A stretch of DNA of 64,000 nt from Lunatimonas lonarensis. GTDB lineage: Bacteria; Bacteroidota; Bacteroidia; Cytophagales; Cyclobacteriaceae. A program made the translations under genes and the position numbers. Shown in pieces: positions 54,584 through 62,889 of this stretch; position 1 is the stretch's first letter, and each line of letters opens with the position of its first letter. Location of the stretch: contig NZ_AQHR01000041.1 in the NCBI RefSeq assembly GCF_000390185.1, positions 62,001 to 126,000 of the forward strand, written 5' to 3'. The notes beneath the pieces are model-generated. The model did not search any database and was not told where the DNA came from. It saw nothing but the letters and a program-made list of their open reading frames with translations.

Positions 54584-56995
54584 CTAATAGAGAGTCTCTT
54601 TGCTGTGGGCTTTTTTCTCCACATTGGACTTTGAAAATGGCACCCGAAAGAACTGATCTTGCCACCAAAGTTCAAACATGTTTCGGTAAAACGGGCTGTC
54701 ATGCCTTCCGGATTGACCGGGGTTATTTGCTCCCAAGGTCTGCTCAAAGTCCCCTGTATCCACCACGATACGAAAGGATGCCCCGGTGGTATTGTTGTCT
54801 CCATACGCATTTGCGCCCGGGGTGAAGCTGTATCCACCCCTAGGTACGGGTCCCAACTCCAGTTTTTCCCTCCATTCATCCGACACGACACTGCCCAGTG
54901 GATGCCGTATCAACGCGTGTTTGTATCCTGTTTGTCCATACTTCCAATCATTCCAATCGGATCCAAAACGTTCCGTCAAGTCATTAAGGGCTTGATGAAG
55001 GGAATTTCGCAGGAGCTCCTCCTTTTCGCCAACCCCGAACACCCCGGGATCATTTGAGGAAATCCACTGAAGGGTTTTTGTCATGGAAATTTCGGTCAGG
55101 TAGGGGGCCACTTCTTTTGGAATGAGTTTTGTTGCCATGTTTGACCTGATTTTCCGCTCCCACATCACATAGATCCCTGCTGCAACTGACTCGGGATTTA
55201 GCATATAATCCCAGGTACCAAACAGGGACTTTACGTTACTTACGTCGGTATCCGTGGATTCGATTTTTTGGAGTTCTGAAACCAATACTCGTGCCGGAAG
55301 GGAGAGGTAGTCATTTTGCAGGTTGCCCATTTCTTCGACGGTGAATTTTTTATTTGTCGCCAACACCTCTTTTATGCGGTCACCCCGAAAGGAATCCGCC
55401 CAGGTAAATCCGAGTGCCTCCGGATGGGGGTAGTTGGTATCTACTTGGTTTTCGTTTGCCGTAGCGATAAAGCCTACTTCAGGGTTGAACGAAGAGGGTC
55501 GATCCAGCATGGGCAAAAAACCTTCCCAGTCTGCCGTACCATCGCCCGGACTGGCTACCAGGCCTGAGTGGTATAAGCGAATGGGAGAGATCCCTGTGGA
55601 CTGCCAGCCGATGTTGCCGGCTTTATCTGCCCAAACCATGTTTTCGGCCGGCACGTGGTTGTAGGTACAGGCATCCCTAAACTCTTCCCAGGTTTGGGCC
55701 TGTCCCATTCGCAGACTTGCCAGATAGGGTGCTCCGCCTACCCGCAGCCAGGCACATTCTACGGCCACTGCTTTGTGAAGAGACTGATCGATAAAGGTTA
55801 CGGGGCCATGCACCGTATACAGGTGATGGACGATGGTGTCCGCTTTGTCTTTTATCCGTAGGGTGTCCGTTACTTTTTCCATGCGGTGCCATCGGTTTTG
55901 ATACCGGTATCGATGTGGATCGGTGGGGTCAATATCGTACACCCTAAGGTCTTCCATATCGGTCTGAAAAATGGTGAGTCCCCAGGCACCAAATCCGTTA
56001 TGTCCGATCGATGCCCCTGGAATGGTGGGCTCGCCACCTCCGACCAAGTTCCAACCCGGTGCATGTAGGCCCACCCAATACCGCAGCGAGGGTACCGCCT
56101 GTGCGCGATGGGGATCGTTTGCCATAATCGGAAACCCACTGGCCGAAAGCTCACCACTGATTACCCAATTGTTGCTTCCTATGGATGCGGCGTCAGCAGA
56201 TTCCAAAGCAACCTGCTCCAGATCCAATAGGCCGGACTCCTGTGCAGAGGTCTCCTGAGACCGATACGCAGCCTCAATATCAGTTGGAAGAAATGTAAGC
56301 GGACTTCTAAAGGCCGCATAGGGTGCCAGAATATCTTTGAACAGCAATTCCTTTGGAATGGAAGGGGAAAGCCGTAGGTCCGGATCAAATGGGTGAAAAT
56401 GAAACAGCTCCTTTGTTTTTTTCGGACCGATAAGGCTGACGATGCGGGAGTAGTTAAGTTCCTGTTGCACATTCTGGAGCAGCCCTTGATGCCTGGAAAT
56501 GACTACCTCCCAGGTCCATTTTTCAGGCTGTATGCCCAGCATGGCAAATTCTATAGGCAGGTCCTCGGGATTTCGTAGCGCTTCATCTATGTAGGCGTTT
56601 ATGCCGTTTACGAAAGCATCCACAATGGCCACGCCACGGGGATGGTAGTGGCTTAGTTCCTGTTCCTTATCTCCTCTATACCGAAACAGCCTAACGCCAA
56701 TATCCCGCAGCAGTTCCCGTTCCCCCAGGATTTCAGAAAGCGTTCCCGTTGCCTGCCGCCTCCAAAGTTCAAACTGAAACAAACGGTTCCTTGCCGCAAG
56801 GTACCCCTGGGAGAAAAAGAGATCTTCTTCGCTTTCAGCAAAAATATGGCTTATTCCTTGCGTATCTGTAATGACAGTAACCTTGGCATCGAGGTCCGGA
56901 AATCGGGGTTCGCTACCGCAGGCGCTTGCCAAACAAAGGGTAATCAGAAGATAGAGCGAAGGAAGTGAAAAGAAGGGTGGCAGTCTGTAAACCAT
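54584..56995 (-). CDS. Penicillin acylase-family amidase, lipoprotein
   Basis: 803 residues. The signal peptide ends LCLASACGSE (lipobox). It is an Ntn-hydrolase precursor: the alpha part starts DTQGISHIFAESEEDLFFSQ and GYLAARNRLFQFELWRR, and the N-terminal nucleophile Ser is in ASIGSNNWVISG near residue 274. Autocatalytic cleavage there would give the beta chain, with the Asn and Arg region ENQVDTNYPHPEALG later. The family hydrolyses amide bonds of penicillins, acylhomoserine lactones or other N-acyl compounds. The substrate is unknown; quorum quenching is one possibility. It is not part of the sugar-acid operon, since it lies on the opposite strand. Confidence 0.92.
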   Translation of the reverse strand: MVYRLPPFFSLPSLYLLITLCLASACGSEPRFPDLDAKVTVITDTQGISHIFAESEEDLFFSQGYLAARNRLFQFELWRRQATGTLSEILGERELLRDIGVRLFRYRGDKEQELSHYHPRGVAIVDAFVNGINAYIDEALRNPEDLPIEFAMLGIQPEKWTWEVVISRHQGLLQNVQQELNYSRIVSLIGPKKTKELFHFHPFDPDLRLSPSIPKELLFKDILAPYAAFRSPLTFLPTDIEAAYRSQETSAQESGLLDLEQVALESADAASIGSNNWVISGELSASGFPIMANDPHRAQAVPSLRYWVGLHAPGWNLVGGGEPTIPGASIGHNGFGAWGLTIFQTDMEDLRVYDIDPTDPHRYRYQNRWHRMEKVTDTLRIKDKADTIVHHLYTVHGPVTFIDQSLHKAVAVECAWLRVGGAPYLASLRMGQAQTWEEFRDACTYNHVPAENMVWADKAGNIGWQSTGISPIRLYHSGLVASPGDGTADWEGFLPMLDRPSSFNPEVGFIATANENQVDTNYPHPEALGFTWADSFRGDRIKEVLATNKKFTVEEMGNLQNDYLSLPARVLVSELQKIESTDTDVSNVKSLFGTWDYMLNPESVAAGIYVMWERKIRSNMATKLIPKEVAPYLTEISMTKTLQWISSNDPGVFGVGEKEELLRNSLHQALNDLTERFGSDWNDWKYGQTGYKHALIRHPLGSVVSDEWREKLELGPVPRGGYSFTPGANAYGDNNTTGASFRIVVDTGDFEQTLGANNPGQSGRHDSPFYRNMFELWWQDQFFRVPFSKSNVEKKAHSKETLY

Positions 56996-57111
56996 GGGAT
57001 CGATTCAGTTAGCGGGGGTTATACGAGTGGTACCAATCATCGAGGAGTCCGATAAATCGGTAATTTATTTTAATTACCCGTAAAATCCACTTTATTTGCA
57101 CAAAAAAATAG

Positions 57112-57576
57112 GCAACCATCGAACCTTGGGTCAAACAAATCAAAGATGTTGGAAAAGCATCGCTATCGCTGCCAGACGGTAAAGTGATCCATTTGGCCAA
57201 GCTAAGTTCGGTGCAGTTTCCTGTCCCGCACCAGTCTGTTTTTCTACTTTTTGATAGTTTTCAGCTTAGAGCCATCTCTCGGCCCTTTTCGGACATTTCA
57301 CTGGATATTGTGGAGTGGGCGGAGGATGCGGTTATTTTCCACACAGATCCCAATCCCTTATTCAGACAGTCCGGCTTTTCCGGTGAAATGGTTAAATTTG
57401 CTCTGCTTAAGGCCCCCTTTTGGCGGGACAGTCTTCGGAAGATCGGCGAAATTGTCGTATGGTTGCCGGGACAGAATGAAGATACTACGTGGGATCTTTT
57501 ACAGAATCTGCCACTTTCTGCCAAATCGGTAAAGCAGCTTTATCTGTCTGCGGATGGCCAGGTGAAATTGATGTAA
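57112..57576 (+). CDS. Hypothetical protein without an ATG start, upstream of the CCA-adding enzyme
   Basis: The open frame runs from the stop at 57109-57111. It spells ATIEPWVKQIKDVGKASLSL, then PDGKVIHLAKLSSVQFPVPH and continues for about 155 codons. There is no ATG; GTG at 57184 gives 130 residues, but the upstream part also reads like real protein. No domain is recognised. The next gene starts 4 bp after the stop, so they are probably in one operon. Either it uses a rare start codon (ATC or GTC) or an N-terminal stretch is lost. A promoter-like TTTATTTG (57091-57098) is just upstream. Confidence 0.5.
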   Translation, partial: ATIEPWVKQIKDVGKASLSLPDGKVIHLAKLSSVQFPVPHQSVFLLFDSFQLRAISRPFSDISLDIVEWAEDAVIFHTDPNPLFRQSGFSGEMVKFALLKAPFWRDSLRKIGEIVVWLPGQNEDTTWDLLQNLPLSAKSVKQLYLSADGQVKLM

Positions 57577-57580
57577 GTGG

Positions 57581-58996
57581 ATGAATTTTAAAGAGCTATT
57601 GGAGGAATTGGATATTTTCGCCCGCGTGGGAAGCTGCGCGGATGAATTGGGGCTGGAAACCTACGTGGTAGGGGGTTATGTGCGTGATTTGATATTAAAA
57701 CGACCCTGCAAAGACATAGATTTCGTCTGCATAGGAGACGGCATTGCATTGGCCAACAAAGTAGCCGCCTCCTATGGAGGGCATGTACCGGTGACTGTCT
57801 TCAAAAATTTCGGCACCGCCATGATCAAAGTGGATGATTTGGACGTGGAGTTTGTGGGTGCCCGGAAAGAATCCTACCGCAGTGATTCAAGAAAACCCGT
57901 GGTGGAAGCGGGAACCCTCCAGGAAGATCAGGAACGCAGGGATCTTACCATCAACGCGTTGGCAATCAGTGTAAATCAAAACACCTTTGGAGCGTTGATC
58001 GATCCCTTTGATGGGCTTAGGGATATGGCAAAAAAGATCATCCGAACACCCACGGATCCAAATATCACGTTTTCCGATGATCCACTTCGGATGATGCGGG
58101 CCGTACGCTTTGCCTCCCAGCTTTCATACGACATTGAAGCGGAGACCTTTGATGGCATCATGCATAATGCCCACCGGCTTTCGATTATTTCTGGAGAACG
58201 TATTATAGATGAGTTGAATAAAATTATCCTAACCGACAAGCCTTCCTATGGTTTTAAACTACTGTTTGTCAGTGGTTTGTTACAGGAATTTTTCCCGGAG
58301 ATGGTCGAATTGCAAGGTGTGGATTCGGTGGGGGACAAGTCGCATAAGGATAACTTTTACCATACGCTTCAGGTTTTGGACAATGTGGCAGCAGTGTCAG
58401 ATGACCTTTGGCTGCGATGGGGGGCTATTATGCACGATATTGCAAAGCCTGCCACCAAGCGATTTAACAAAAAAGTGGGTTGGACGTTCCATGGACATGA
58501 AGACAAGGGAGCAAGGATGACCCCCGGTATTTTCCGTCGGCTGAAACTTCCCATGGACGATCGGATGAAGTATGTGCAAAAGCTGGTTCGCCTCCATTTG
58601 CGGCCTATCGCGCTGGTAAAGGATGAGGTTACGGATTCCGCGCTCCGCCGTGTGCTGTTTGAGGCCGGAGAGGACATTGATGATCTAATGAAGCTGTGCC
58701 GTGCGGATGTGACTTCAAAAAACAATGCAAAGGTAAAACGATTCCTTGCCAATTTTGATAAGGTAGAGGCCAAGCTGGCAGAAGTGGAAGAAAAAGATCA
58801 GTTGAGAAATTTTCAGCCACCTGTTTCAGGAGATGAAATTATGTCTATTTTTGGACTTCGCCCTTCAAAGGTGGTGGGAGAGCTTAAGGAAGAAATCAAA
58901 GAAGCCATTCTGGATGGCAAAATTCAAAACAATAAAATCCAGGCATTAGAGTTAATGTATCGGTTGGCGGAAGCCAAGGGATTAAAGCGAGCGTAA
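57581..58996 (+). CDS. CCA tRNA nucleotidyltransferase / poly(A) polymerase family with HD domain
   Basis: 471 residues. The class II nucleotidyltransferase core is VVGGYVRDLILKRPCKDIDF with the metal site DID, the adjacent VGARKESY and the ERRDLTINALAI motif. The HD domain follows (WGAIMHDIAKPATKRFN). It adds or repairs the 3' CCA end of tRNAs. It starts 4 bp after the upstream hypothetical gene. The TPR gene follows after 18 bp, and a strong terminator ends the unit. Confidence 0.93.
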   Translation: MNFKELLEELDIFARVGSCADELGLETYVVGGYVRDLILKRPCKDIDFVCIGDGIALANKVAASYGGHVPVTVFKNFGTAMIKVDDLDVEFVGARKESYRSDSRKPVVEAGTLQEDQERRDLTINALAISVNQNTFGALIDPFDGLRDMAKKIIRTPTDPNITFSDDPLRMMRAVRFASQLSYDIEAETFDGIMHNAHRLSIISGERIIDELNKIILTDKPSYGFKLLFVSGLLQEFFPEMVELQGVDSVGDKSHKDNFYHTLQVLDNVAAVSDDLWLRWGAIMHDIAKPATKRFNKKVGWTFHGHEDKGARMTPGIFRRLKLPMDDRMKYVQKLVRLHLRPIALVKDEVTDSALRRVLFEAGEDIDDLMKLCRADVTSKNNAKVKRFLANFDKVEAKLAEVEEKDQLRNFQPPVSGDEIMSIFGLRPSKVVGELKEEIKEAILDGKIQNNKIQALELMYRLAEAKGLKRA

Positions 58997-59014
58997 AATA
59001 ACAGGTTGAAAAAT

Positions 59015-59725
59015 ATGAAAAAGAGTGTTTTGATTTTACTCGTACAATTTGTCGTAATAGGAGCTGTTTGGGCACAGGAATCCGGTACGCAGCCACCTGC
59101 GGAAGTATCCGAGTCAAATAGGGTTAGAAATCAAGCCGACGAGCGGATTTACCAAATGGCACTGAGGTACAACGATATCAATGTAGCGAAAGCAAAACTG
59201 TACGACCTAATGGAACGTAACCCACGGAATCTACGGTACCCGGAGTTACTGGCCTCGCTGTATTTTGAAATGGAACAATACAGTTCCTCTGCGTTGGTAG
59301 CGCTTGATATGTTGGAGCGGGACGACAAGAATATTTCGGCCTTGGAGATTGCCGCGTATTCCTTGGAACAGGTAGGGGCGTTGGAGCGGGCGCTTCCCCA
59401 TTTTGAAAGTCTTCACCTCCTTTCCGGTGATTTGTTTAGCCTTTACAAGACTTCCTATCTCCAATATACCTTAAAGAAGTATGACGAGGCGATGAATTCC
59501 GTGAACATGCTCATCAAGAATTCAAAAGCCGGCGAACAAAACGTGACCTTCCCCACGGAAAACAATCAGACCCAAGAGGTTACTATGGCTGCGGCTGCAC
59601 TCAACCTGAAGGGCTTGATCTATAAAGATCAGGGAAGTAACAACGAGGCAAGAACGGCCTTTCAGGAAGCCCTCCAGAAAAATCCTGATTTTGAATTGGC
59701 AAAGACCAACCTTGCCTCACTATGA
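59015..59725 (+). CDS. TPR-repeat periplasmic protein
   Basis: 236 residues from the ATG at 59015, which gives a clean signal peptide (KKSVLILLVQFVVIGAVWAQ). TPR-like repeats fill most of the rest: AKAKLYDLMERNPRNLRYPE, LGALERALPHFESL-type helices and a last clear repeat LNLKGLIYKDQGSNNEARTA. It is likely a periplasmic scaffold; the partner is unknown. It is the third gene of the hypothetical/CCA-enzyme/TPR unit. Confidence 0.85.
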   Translation: MKKSVLILLVQFVVIGAVWAQESGTQPPAEVSESNRVRNQADERIYQMALRYNDINVAKAKLYDLMERNPRNLRYPELLASLYFEMEQYSSSALVALDMLERDDKNISALEIAAYSLEQVGALERALPHFESLHLLSGDLFSLYKTSYLQYTLKKYDEAMNSVNMLIKNSKAGEQNVTFPTENNQTQEVTMAAAALNLKGLIYKDQGSNNEARTAFQEALQKNPDFELAKTNLASL

Positions 59726-59788
59726 TGTAGCCGTATCCTGTAAGGGTTTTTCGTGAAGTAAGCTCCTTCTCAACACCGAACTTAATAC

Positions 59789-59819
59789 AAAAAAAGACCG
59801 TAGTTCGCGGTCTTTTTTT
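59789..59819 (+). terminator. Strong intrinsic terminator
   Basis: AAAAAAAGACCG / CGGTCTTTTTTT with a 7-nt loop (59789-59800, 59808-59819), a fully symmetric stem ending in a T7 run, so it could act on both strands. It lies 64 bp after the TPR stop. Confidence 0.9.
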
Positions 59820-60181
59820 ATGGGGTATAGAGTACTTTTTTTGTGTTACTTTATCGCCGTTTTCAGTGCCTCCAATCCAGCCTGACCATCAGCGTATTTT
59901 CTACGAACATGTTTCTATGGAAGCCATTGCAAACGACATAAATGGGATGGCGAAAGCAAAGGAGGTTGGGAATAGGAGGGTGTAGAAGCTTTTACAGACA
60001 TATAGTGGGGATGCAAATACAATCCAAAAATGCCTAGTCCTTAACTAATCGGAAAAAGAAATCAATATCCCCAAATTTAGGGGCGTTAGCCCTTATGAGA
60101 ATTAGAATGAAAGGGTACTTGTTCTATCCTTTGCAATTGCAAATGGACGGAATTCCCAAATACCGAACGCTATCAAACCTC
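59820..60181. other. Gene-free interval
   Basis: No supported gene in about 360 bp. Only short frames appear, such as MEAIANDINGMAKAKEVGNR starting near 59920, without homology that I recognise. The sequence may be degenerate. Confidence 0.4.
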
Positions 60182-60898
60182 CTACAAAGCCCAATCTTGG
60201 CCTATTTGGAATTTGGTCGTTTTCGAGTCCAAAAGCCTGCCATTTTCACATTTGAGGATTCGGTAGGGGTATTTTTTGAGCAACTCATAATTGTGGGTGG
60301 CCATCAAGATGGCTGTACCCCGTTTGTTGATTTCCTGAAACAACTTGAAGATCCCATCCGACACTTCCGGATCCAGGTTGCCGGTAGGCTCATCGGCCAG
60401 TAGGATGGATGGTTCGTTTAGCAATGCCCTGGCTATCACCACCCGCTGTTGCTCGCCTCCGGAAAGCTGGTGGGGGAATTTGTTCGATGCACCGCCTAGC
60501 CCCACGCCCATCAGCACCTCGATCATCCTGCTTTTCATTTTGGTTTTATCCTTCCATCCGGTGGCCCGCATGACAAAATGTAAATTTTCGGCCACCGATC
60601 GATCCGGGAATAGCTGAAAATCCTGAAACACAATGCCGAGCTTTCTCCGCAGGAATGGAATATTTTTTTGTGTGATGCCATTCAATTGATAACCGGAAAT
60701 ATAGGCATCTCCCATGATGAGGGGTAAGTCGGCATACAGTGTTTTCAGCAGCGAACTCTTGCCGCTTCCCGTCCGCCCGATCAAAAAGACAAACTCACCT
60801 TTTTCGATGGAAAAATTCAAATCGGAGAGGACGGTATGGATACCTTGGAATATACTCGCGTTGGAAACGCTTACAACGGGGTCACTGGAAAAAACCAT
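60182..60898 (-). CDS. ftsE: FtsE-like ABC transporter ATP-binding protein
   Basis: 238 residues. Walker [14 protein letters not shown]-loop [17 protein letters not shown], signature [15 protein letters not shown] and Walker [14 protein letters not shown]. The sequence pattern is FtsE-like: it would work with the membrane protein FtsX in cell division or peptidoglycan hydrolase activation. No ftsX gene lies next to it. It begins 4 bp after the upstream small gene on the same strand. Confidence 0.85.
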   Translation of the reverse strand: MVFSSDPVVSVSNASIFQGIHTVLSDLNFSIEKGEFVFLIGRTGSGKSSLLKTLYADLPLIMGDAYISGYQLNGITQKNIPFLRRKLGIVFQDFQLFPDRSVAENLHFVMRATGWKDKTKMKSRMIEVLMGVGLGGASNKFPHQLSGGEQQRVVIARALLNEPSILLADEPTGNLDPEVSDGIFKLFQEINKRGTAILMATHNYELLKKYPYRILKCENGRLLDSKTTKFQIGQDWAL

Positions 60899-60902
60899 GC
60901 GA

Positions 60903-61106
60903 TTAAAGGGCTAGTTTTTGAAGCTTTCCGAAGGGCATGTCTCTGATAAGTGCCTCCAGCATCTCCTCCTTGCCCTCCCAGCCGAATTTTTCGATGTTTT
61001 TGAGGGGGCGATCGGCGCGGAAGTACGCAACCAAGACGAAATTTTCATCCCTGATTTGAATGTAATCCGGTATCTTGGCTTTTCCTTTTACTTTGATGAT
61101 GTACAT
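60903..61106 (-). CDS. Small conserved hypothetical protein, 67 aa
   Basis: A 67-residue soluble protein starting MYIIKVKGKAKIPDYIQIRD and ending MPFGKLQKLAL, with a beta-hairpin-like N-terminus and a C-terminal helix. I recognise no family. It ends 4 bp before the FtsE-like gene and is probably co-transcribed with it. A link to cell division is inference from position only. Confidence 0.65.
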   Translation of the reverse strand: MYIIKVKGKAKIPDYIQIRDENFVLVAYFRADRPLKNIEKFGWEGKEEMLEALIRDMPFGKLQKLAL

Positions 61107-61188
61107 GGCCCTAGGTGTATGCTATGGTGCAAGTAACGAAAAAAGGGGGTATTTTGATACAATCGCGGGTTTTGAATTGTCCATAGGA

Positions 61189-61220
61189 ACAAAAAAAGGG
61201 TAAAGCTTCGTGCTTCACCC
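61189..61220 (-). terminator. Intrinsic terminator after the transaldolase-like gene
   Basis: On the minus strand GGGTGAAGC / GCTTTACCC (one G-U pair) with a short loop, followed by a T7 run. It lies 13 bp after the stop codon at 61234. Confidence 0.85.
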
Positions 61221-61233
61221 AAAACGTTCTCCA

Positions 61234-61893
61234 TTAACCTTTATTTACTTTTGCGTGGTCTGCCAGAAACTGCGCCAGCCCTTTGTCTGTCAGCGGATGG
61301 TTGAGCAGACCGGTGATCACCTTTAAAGGGCAAGTTACCACGTCGGCACCGATCTCGGCACATTTGACCAAATGCATGGTATGGCGTAGCGATGCGGCAA
61401 GTATCTGGGTTTCAAAATCGTAATTTTGGTAGATGTGGGCGATCTGTTCGATAAGGTCCAATCCATCAAACGAAATATCATCCAGTCTGCCGATAAACGG
61501 AGACAGGAAGGAGGCCCCTGCCTTGGCCGCCAATATCGCCTGTCCGGCTGAAAAAACCAAGGTACAATTGGTTCGGATACCCTCGCTGTGGAAATACTTG
61601 ATCGCTTTGATGCCTTCCTTGATCATAGGAATTTTTACTACGATCTTGTCGTCGATTTTGGCCAGTTCCTTTCCCTCTCTGACCATGCCCTCAAAATCTG
61701 TCGCAATGACTTCCGCACTCACGTTGTCGTCTACAATATCGCAGATGGCCTTGTAATGTGCCATTACGTTGCTATCTCCGCTGATACCTTCCTTTGCCAT
61801 TAAGGACGGGTTTGTCGTCACCCCATCTAATACACCTAGATCATAGGCTTCTCTGATTTCATCAAGGTTGGCCGTGTCGATAAAGAATTTCAT
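61234..61893 (-). CDS. Fructose-6-phosphate aldolase / small transaldolase (TalC/MipB type)
   Basis: 219 residues, the usual size of the short transaldolase family. Motifs: KFFIDTANLDEIREAYDLGV, DGVTTNPSLMAKEG, the Schiff-base Lys in KIVVKIPMIKEG, and ASFLSPFIGRLDDI. It interconverts sugar phosphates of the pentose phosphate pathway or cleaves fructose 6-phosphate; the two activities cannot be told apart here with certainty. The SRP RNA gene lies 72 bp upstream on the same strand. A terminator ends it. Confidence 0.92.
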   Translation of the reverse strand: MKFFIDTANLDEIREAYDLGVLDGVTTNPSLMAKEGISGDSNVMAHYKAICDIVDDNVSAEVIATDFEGMVREGKELAKIDDKIVVKIPMIKEGIKAIKYFHSEGIRTNCTLVFSAGQAILAAKAGASFLSPFIGRLDDISFDGLDLIEQIAHIYQNYDFETQILAASLRHTMHLVKCAEIGADVVTCPLKVITGLLNHPLTDKGLAQFLADHAKVNKG

Positions 61894-61965
61894 GCTAGTT
61901 ATGGTTTATTTGGTTGATAATGCTGTGGTCAACAAGGTGTTGGGCTAATATCTTTGGCAAAAAAA

Positions 61966-62050
61966 TAAGCGGCATCGCACCGCTACAACCGCCTACCCTT
62001 GCTTCCTTCCGGACCTGGGGGATTCAGCAGGAGCTGGTCGTGCCGCTTGG
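61966..62050 (-). ncRNA. ffs: Signal recognition particle RNA, small bacterial type
   Basis: On the minus strand the SRP core AGGTCCGGAAGGAAGCA is present, the near-universal apical loop that binds Ffh. The flanking arms close as AAGCGGCA near 62049 and TGCCGCTT near 61968, then a T-run follows. The length is about 85-100 nt, which fits the 4.5S type without the Alu arm. It targets membrane and secretory proteins with Ffh. The exact ends are approximate. Confidence 0.92.
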
Positions 62051-62052
62051 TA

Positions 62053-62084
62053 CAAAGGTACATATTTTGGATATCACTGCAATA
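62053..62084 (-). promoter_or_regulatory. Promoter of the SRP RNA gene
   Basis: On the minus strand TACCTTTG (62053-62060) is a perfect TAnnTTTG, and TTG about 19 bp upstream gives the -33 element. The predicted start of transcription at about 62048 coincides with the 5' arm of the SRP RNA. Confidence 0.75.
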
Positions 62085-62359
62085 TAGTCCTTGTGTTTTC
62101 CTATCAAAAAGGCGTAAAAAACTCATTATCACGCCAAAAAATATAGAAATACGGACAGATATTATTTTACAGGCTCCGCATAAAGGGTCACCGGGTAGGG
62201 GATTGGTTCTTGTACATTTGTCTACAAGTAGCTACTTCGGCATCAAAATTGCAAGCTGACTTACCAGGAACTCGTAGGTAAGAACCGTTTCCGGCTGGCG
62301 GAAATCGTTTCCCAATGGGTATTCCTTCATTACTAGTTAAAGAACAAAAAACACACACT
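62085..62359 (+). promoter_or_regulatory. Intergenic region with promoter-like element and hairpin before the small lipoprotein gene
   Basis: No gene. TACATTTG (62213-62220) matches the -7 consensus but lacks a clear -33. A small hairpin TTTCCG-gctgg-CGGAAA (62288-62304) lies in what would be a 140-nt leader of the gene at 62360. Confidence 0.4.
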
Positions 62360-62665
62360 ATGCGAGTAATTAAATCCATACTTATTTTTTCGTTTCTGAT
62401 CATCATGGGAAGCTGTGCTGTTTTTCAGCCGCGTATTCCCTATAGGATAGGCATGTCCGAATCCAAATTTTTACGCCAGAACCGTACTGCTGTTATCAGC
62501 CAATTGGGTGATGGTCAGAAGGTATATCGTGTTAATTCCGATGAGCGTTTTTATCTACTCGTCACTTTTGAAAACGGGGTACTTACCCAATTAGAAGAAA
62601 GGGAACTGGCTCCCATTTGGCAGCAGCAGCGGATTATGGAAGAGAATCCTCCAGTAAACCGATAG
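62360..62665 (+). CDS. Small lipoprotein, hypothetical
   Basis: 101 residues from the ATG at 62360. The signal peptide SILIFSFLIIMGSCAVFQPR has the lipobox MGSC. The mature part (GMSESKFLRQNRTAVISQLG ... YLLVTFENGVLTQLEERELA) resembles small outer-membrane-assembly-like beta proteins in pattern but matches no family that I can name. The preceding start (62315) would bury the signal. It is monocistronic by appearance; the trp leader with its own promoter follows. Confidence 0.75.
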   Translation: MRVIKSILIFSFLIIMGSCAVFQPRIPYRIGMSESKFLRQNRTAVISQLGDGQKVYRVNSDERFYLLVTFENGVLTQLEERELAPIWQQQRIMEENPPVNR

Positions 62666-62701
62666 GGTATCCCATAGATTTGGGTCAAATAAAAATGTCA
62701 A

Positions 62702-62735
62702 TTGTTTTTTTAATTCAATGGGCTTTCTATATTTG
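62702..62735 (+). promoter_or_regulatory. Promoter of the trp operon
   Basis: TATATTTG (62728-62735) is a perfect -7 element; TTG at 62702-62704 lies at a slightly long distance (23 bp) for -33. The start of transcription would be at about 62741, a few bases before the leader peptide ATG. Confidence 0.65.
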
Positions 62736-62744
62736 CCCTACATT

Positions 62745-62795
62745 ATGAAAAAGGCATTTGATGTTCAAAATTGGTGGTGGTTTAGCTTCTCATAA
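62745..62795 (+). CDS. trpL: trp leader peptide
   Basis: A 16-codon reading frame MKKAFDVQNWWWFSFS with three consecutive Trp codons (62772-62780). Scarcity of charged tRNA-Trp would stall the ribosome there, as in the classical attenuation peptides. It lies just before a strong intrinsic terminator and the trpE gene. It has no homology-based support beyond the Trp run, which is itself highly specific. Confidence 0.92.
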   Translation: MKKAFDVQNWWWFSFS

Positions 62796-62838
62796 CAGAA
62801 GTTCAGCTGCTTATTGCCCTTTTTGAACCATAACATAG

Positions 62839-62870
62839 AGGCTTGCTGGACTTCCAGTAAGCCTTTTTTA
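62839..62870 (+). terminator. trp attenuator terminator
   Basis: An 11-bp stem AGGCTTGCTGG / CCAGTAAGCCT with the loop ACTT and one G-U pair, then a T6 run. It lies between trpL and trpE. The 5' side (AGAGGCT at 62837-62843) can also pair with AGCTTCT (62784-62790) immediately after the Trp codons, a possible competing structure. Confidence 0.9.
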
Positions 62871-62889
62871 ATTCAAACCAGTGTAAAGT

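Noticed and set aside
60095-60403. 102-residue plus-strand frame near the FtsE-like gene
   Set aside because: It is the antisense shadow of the minus-strand ATPase gene.
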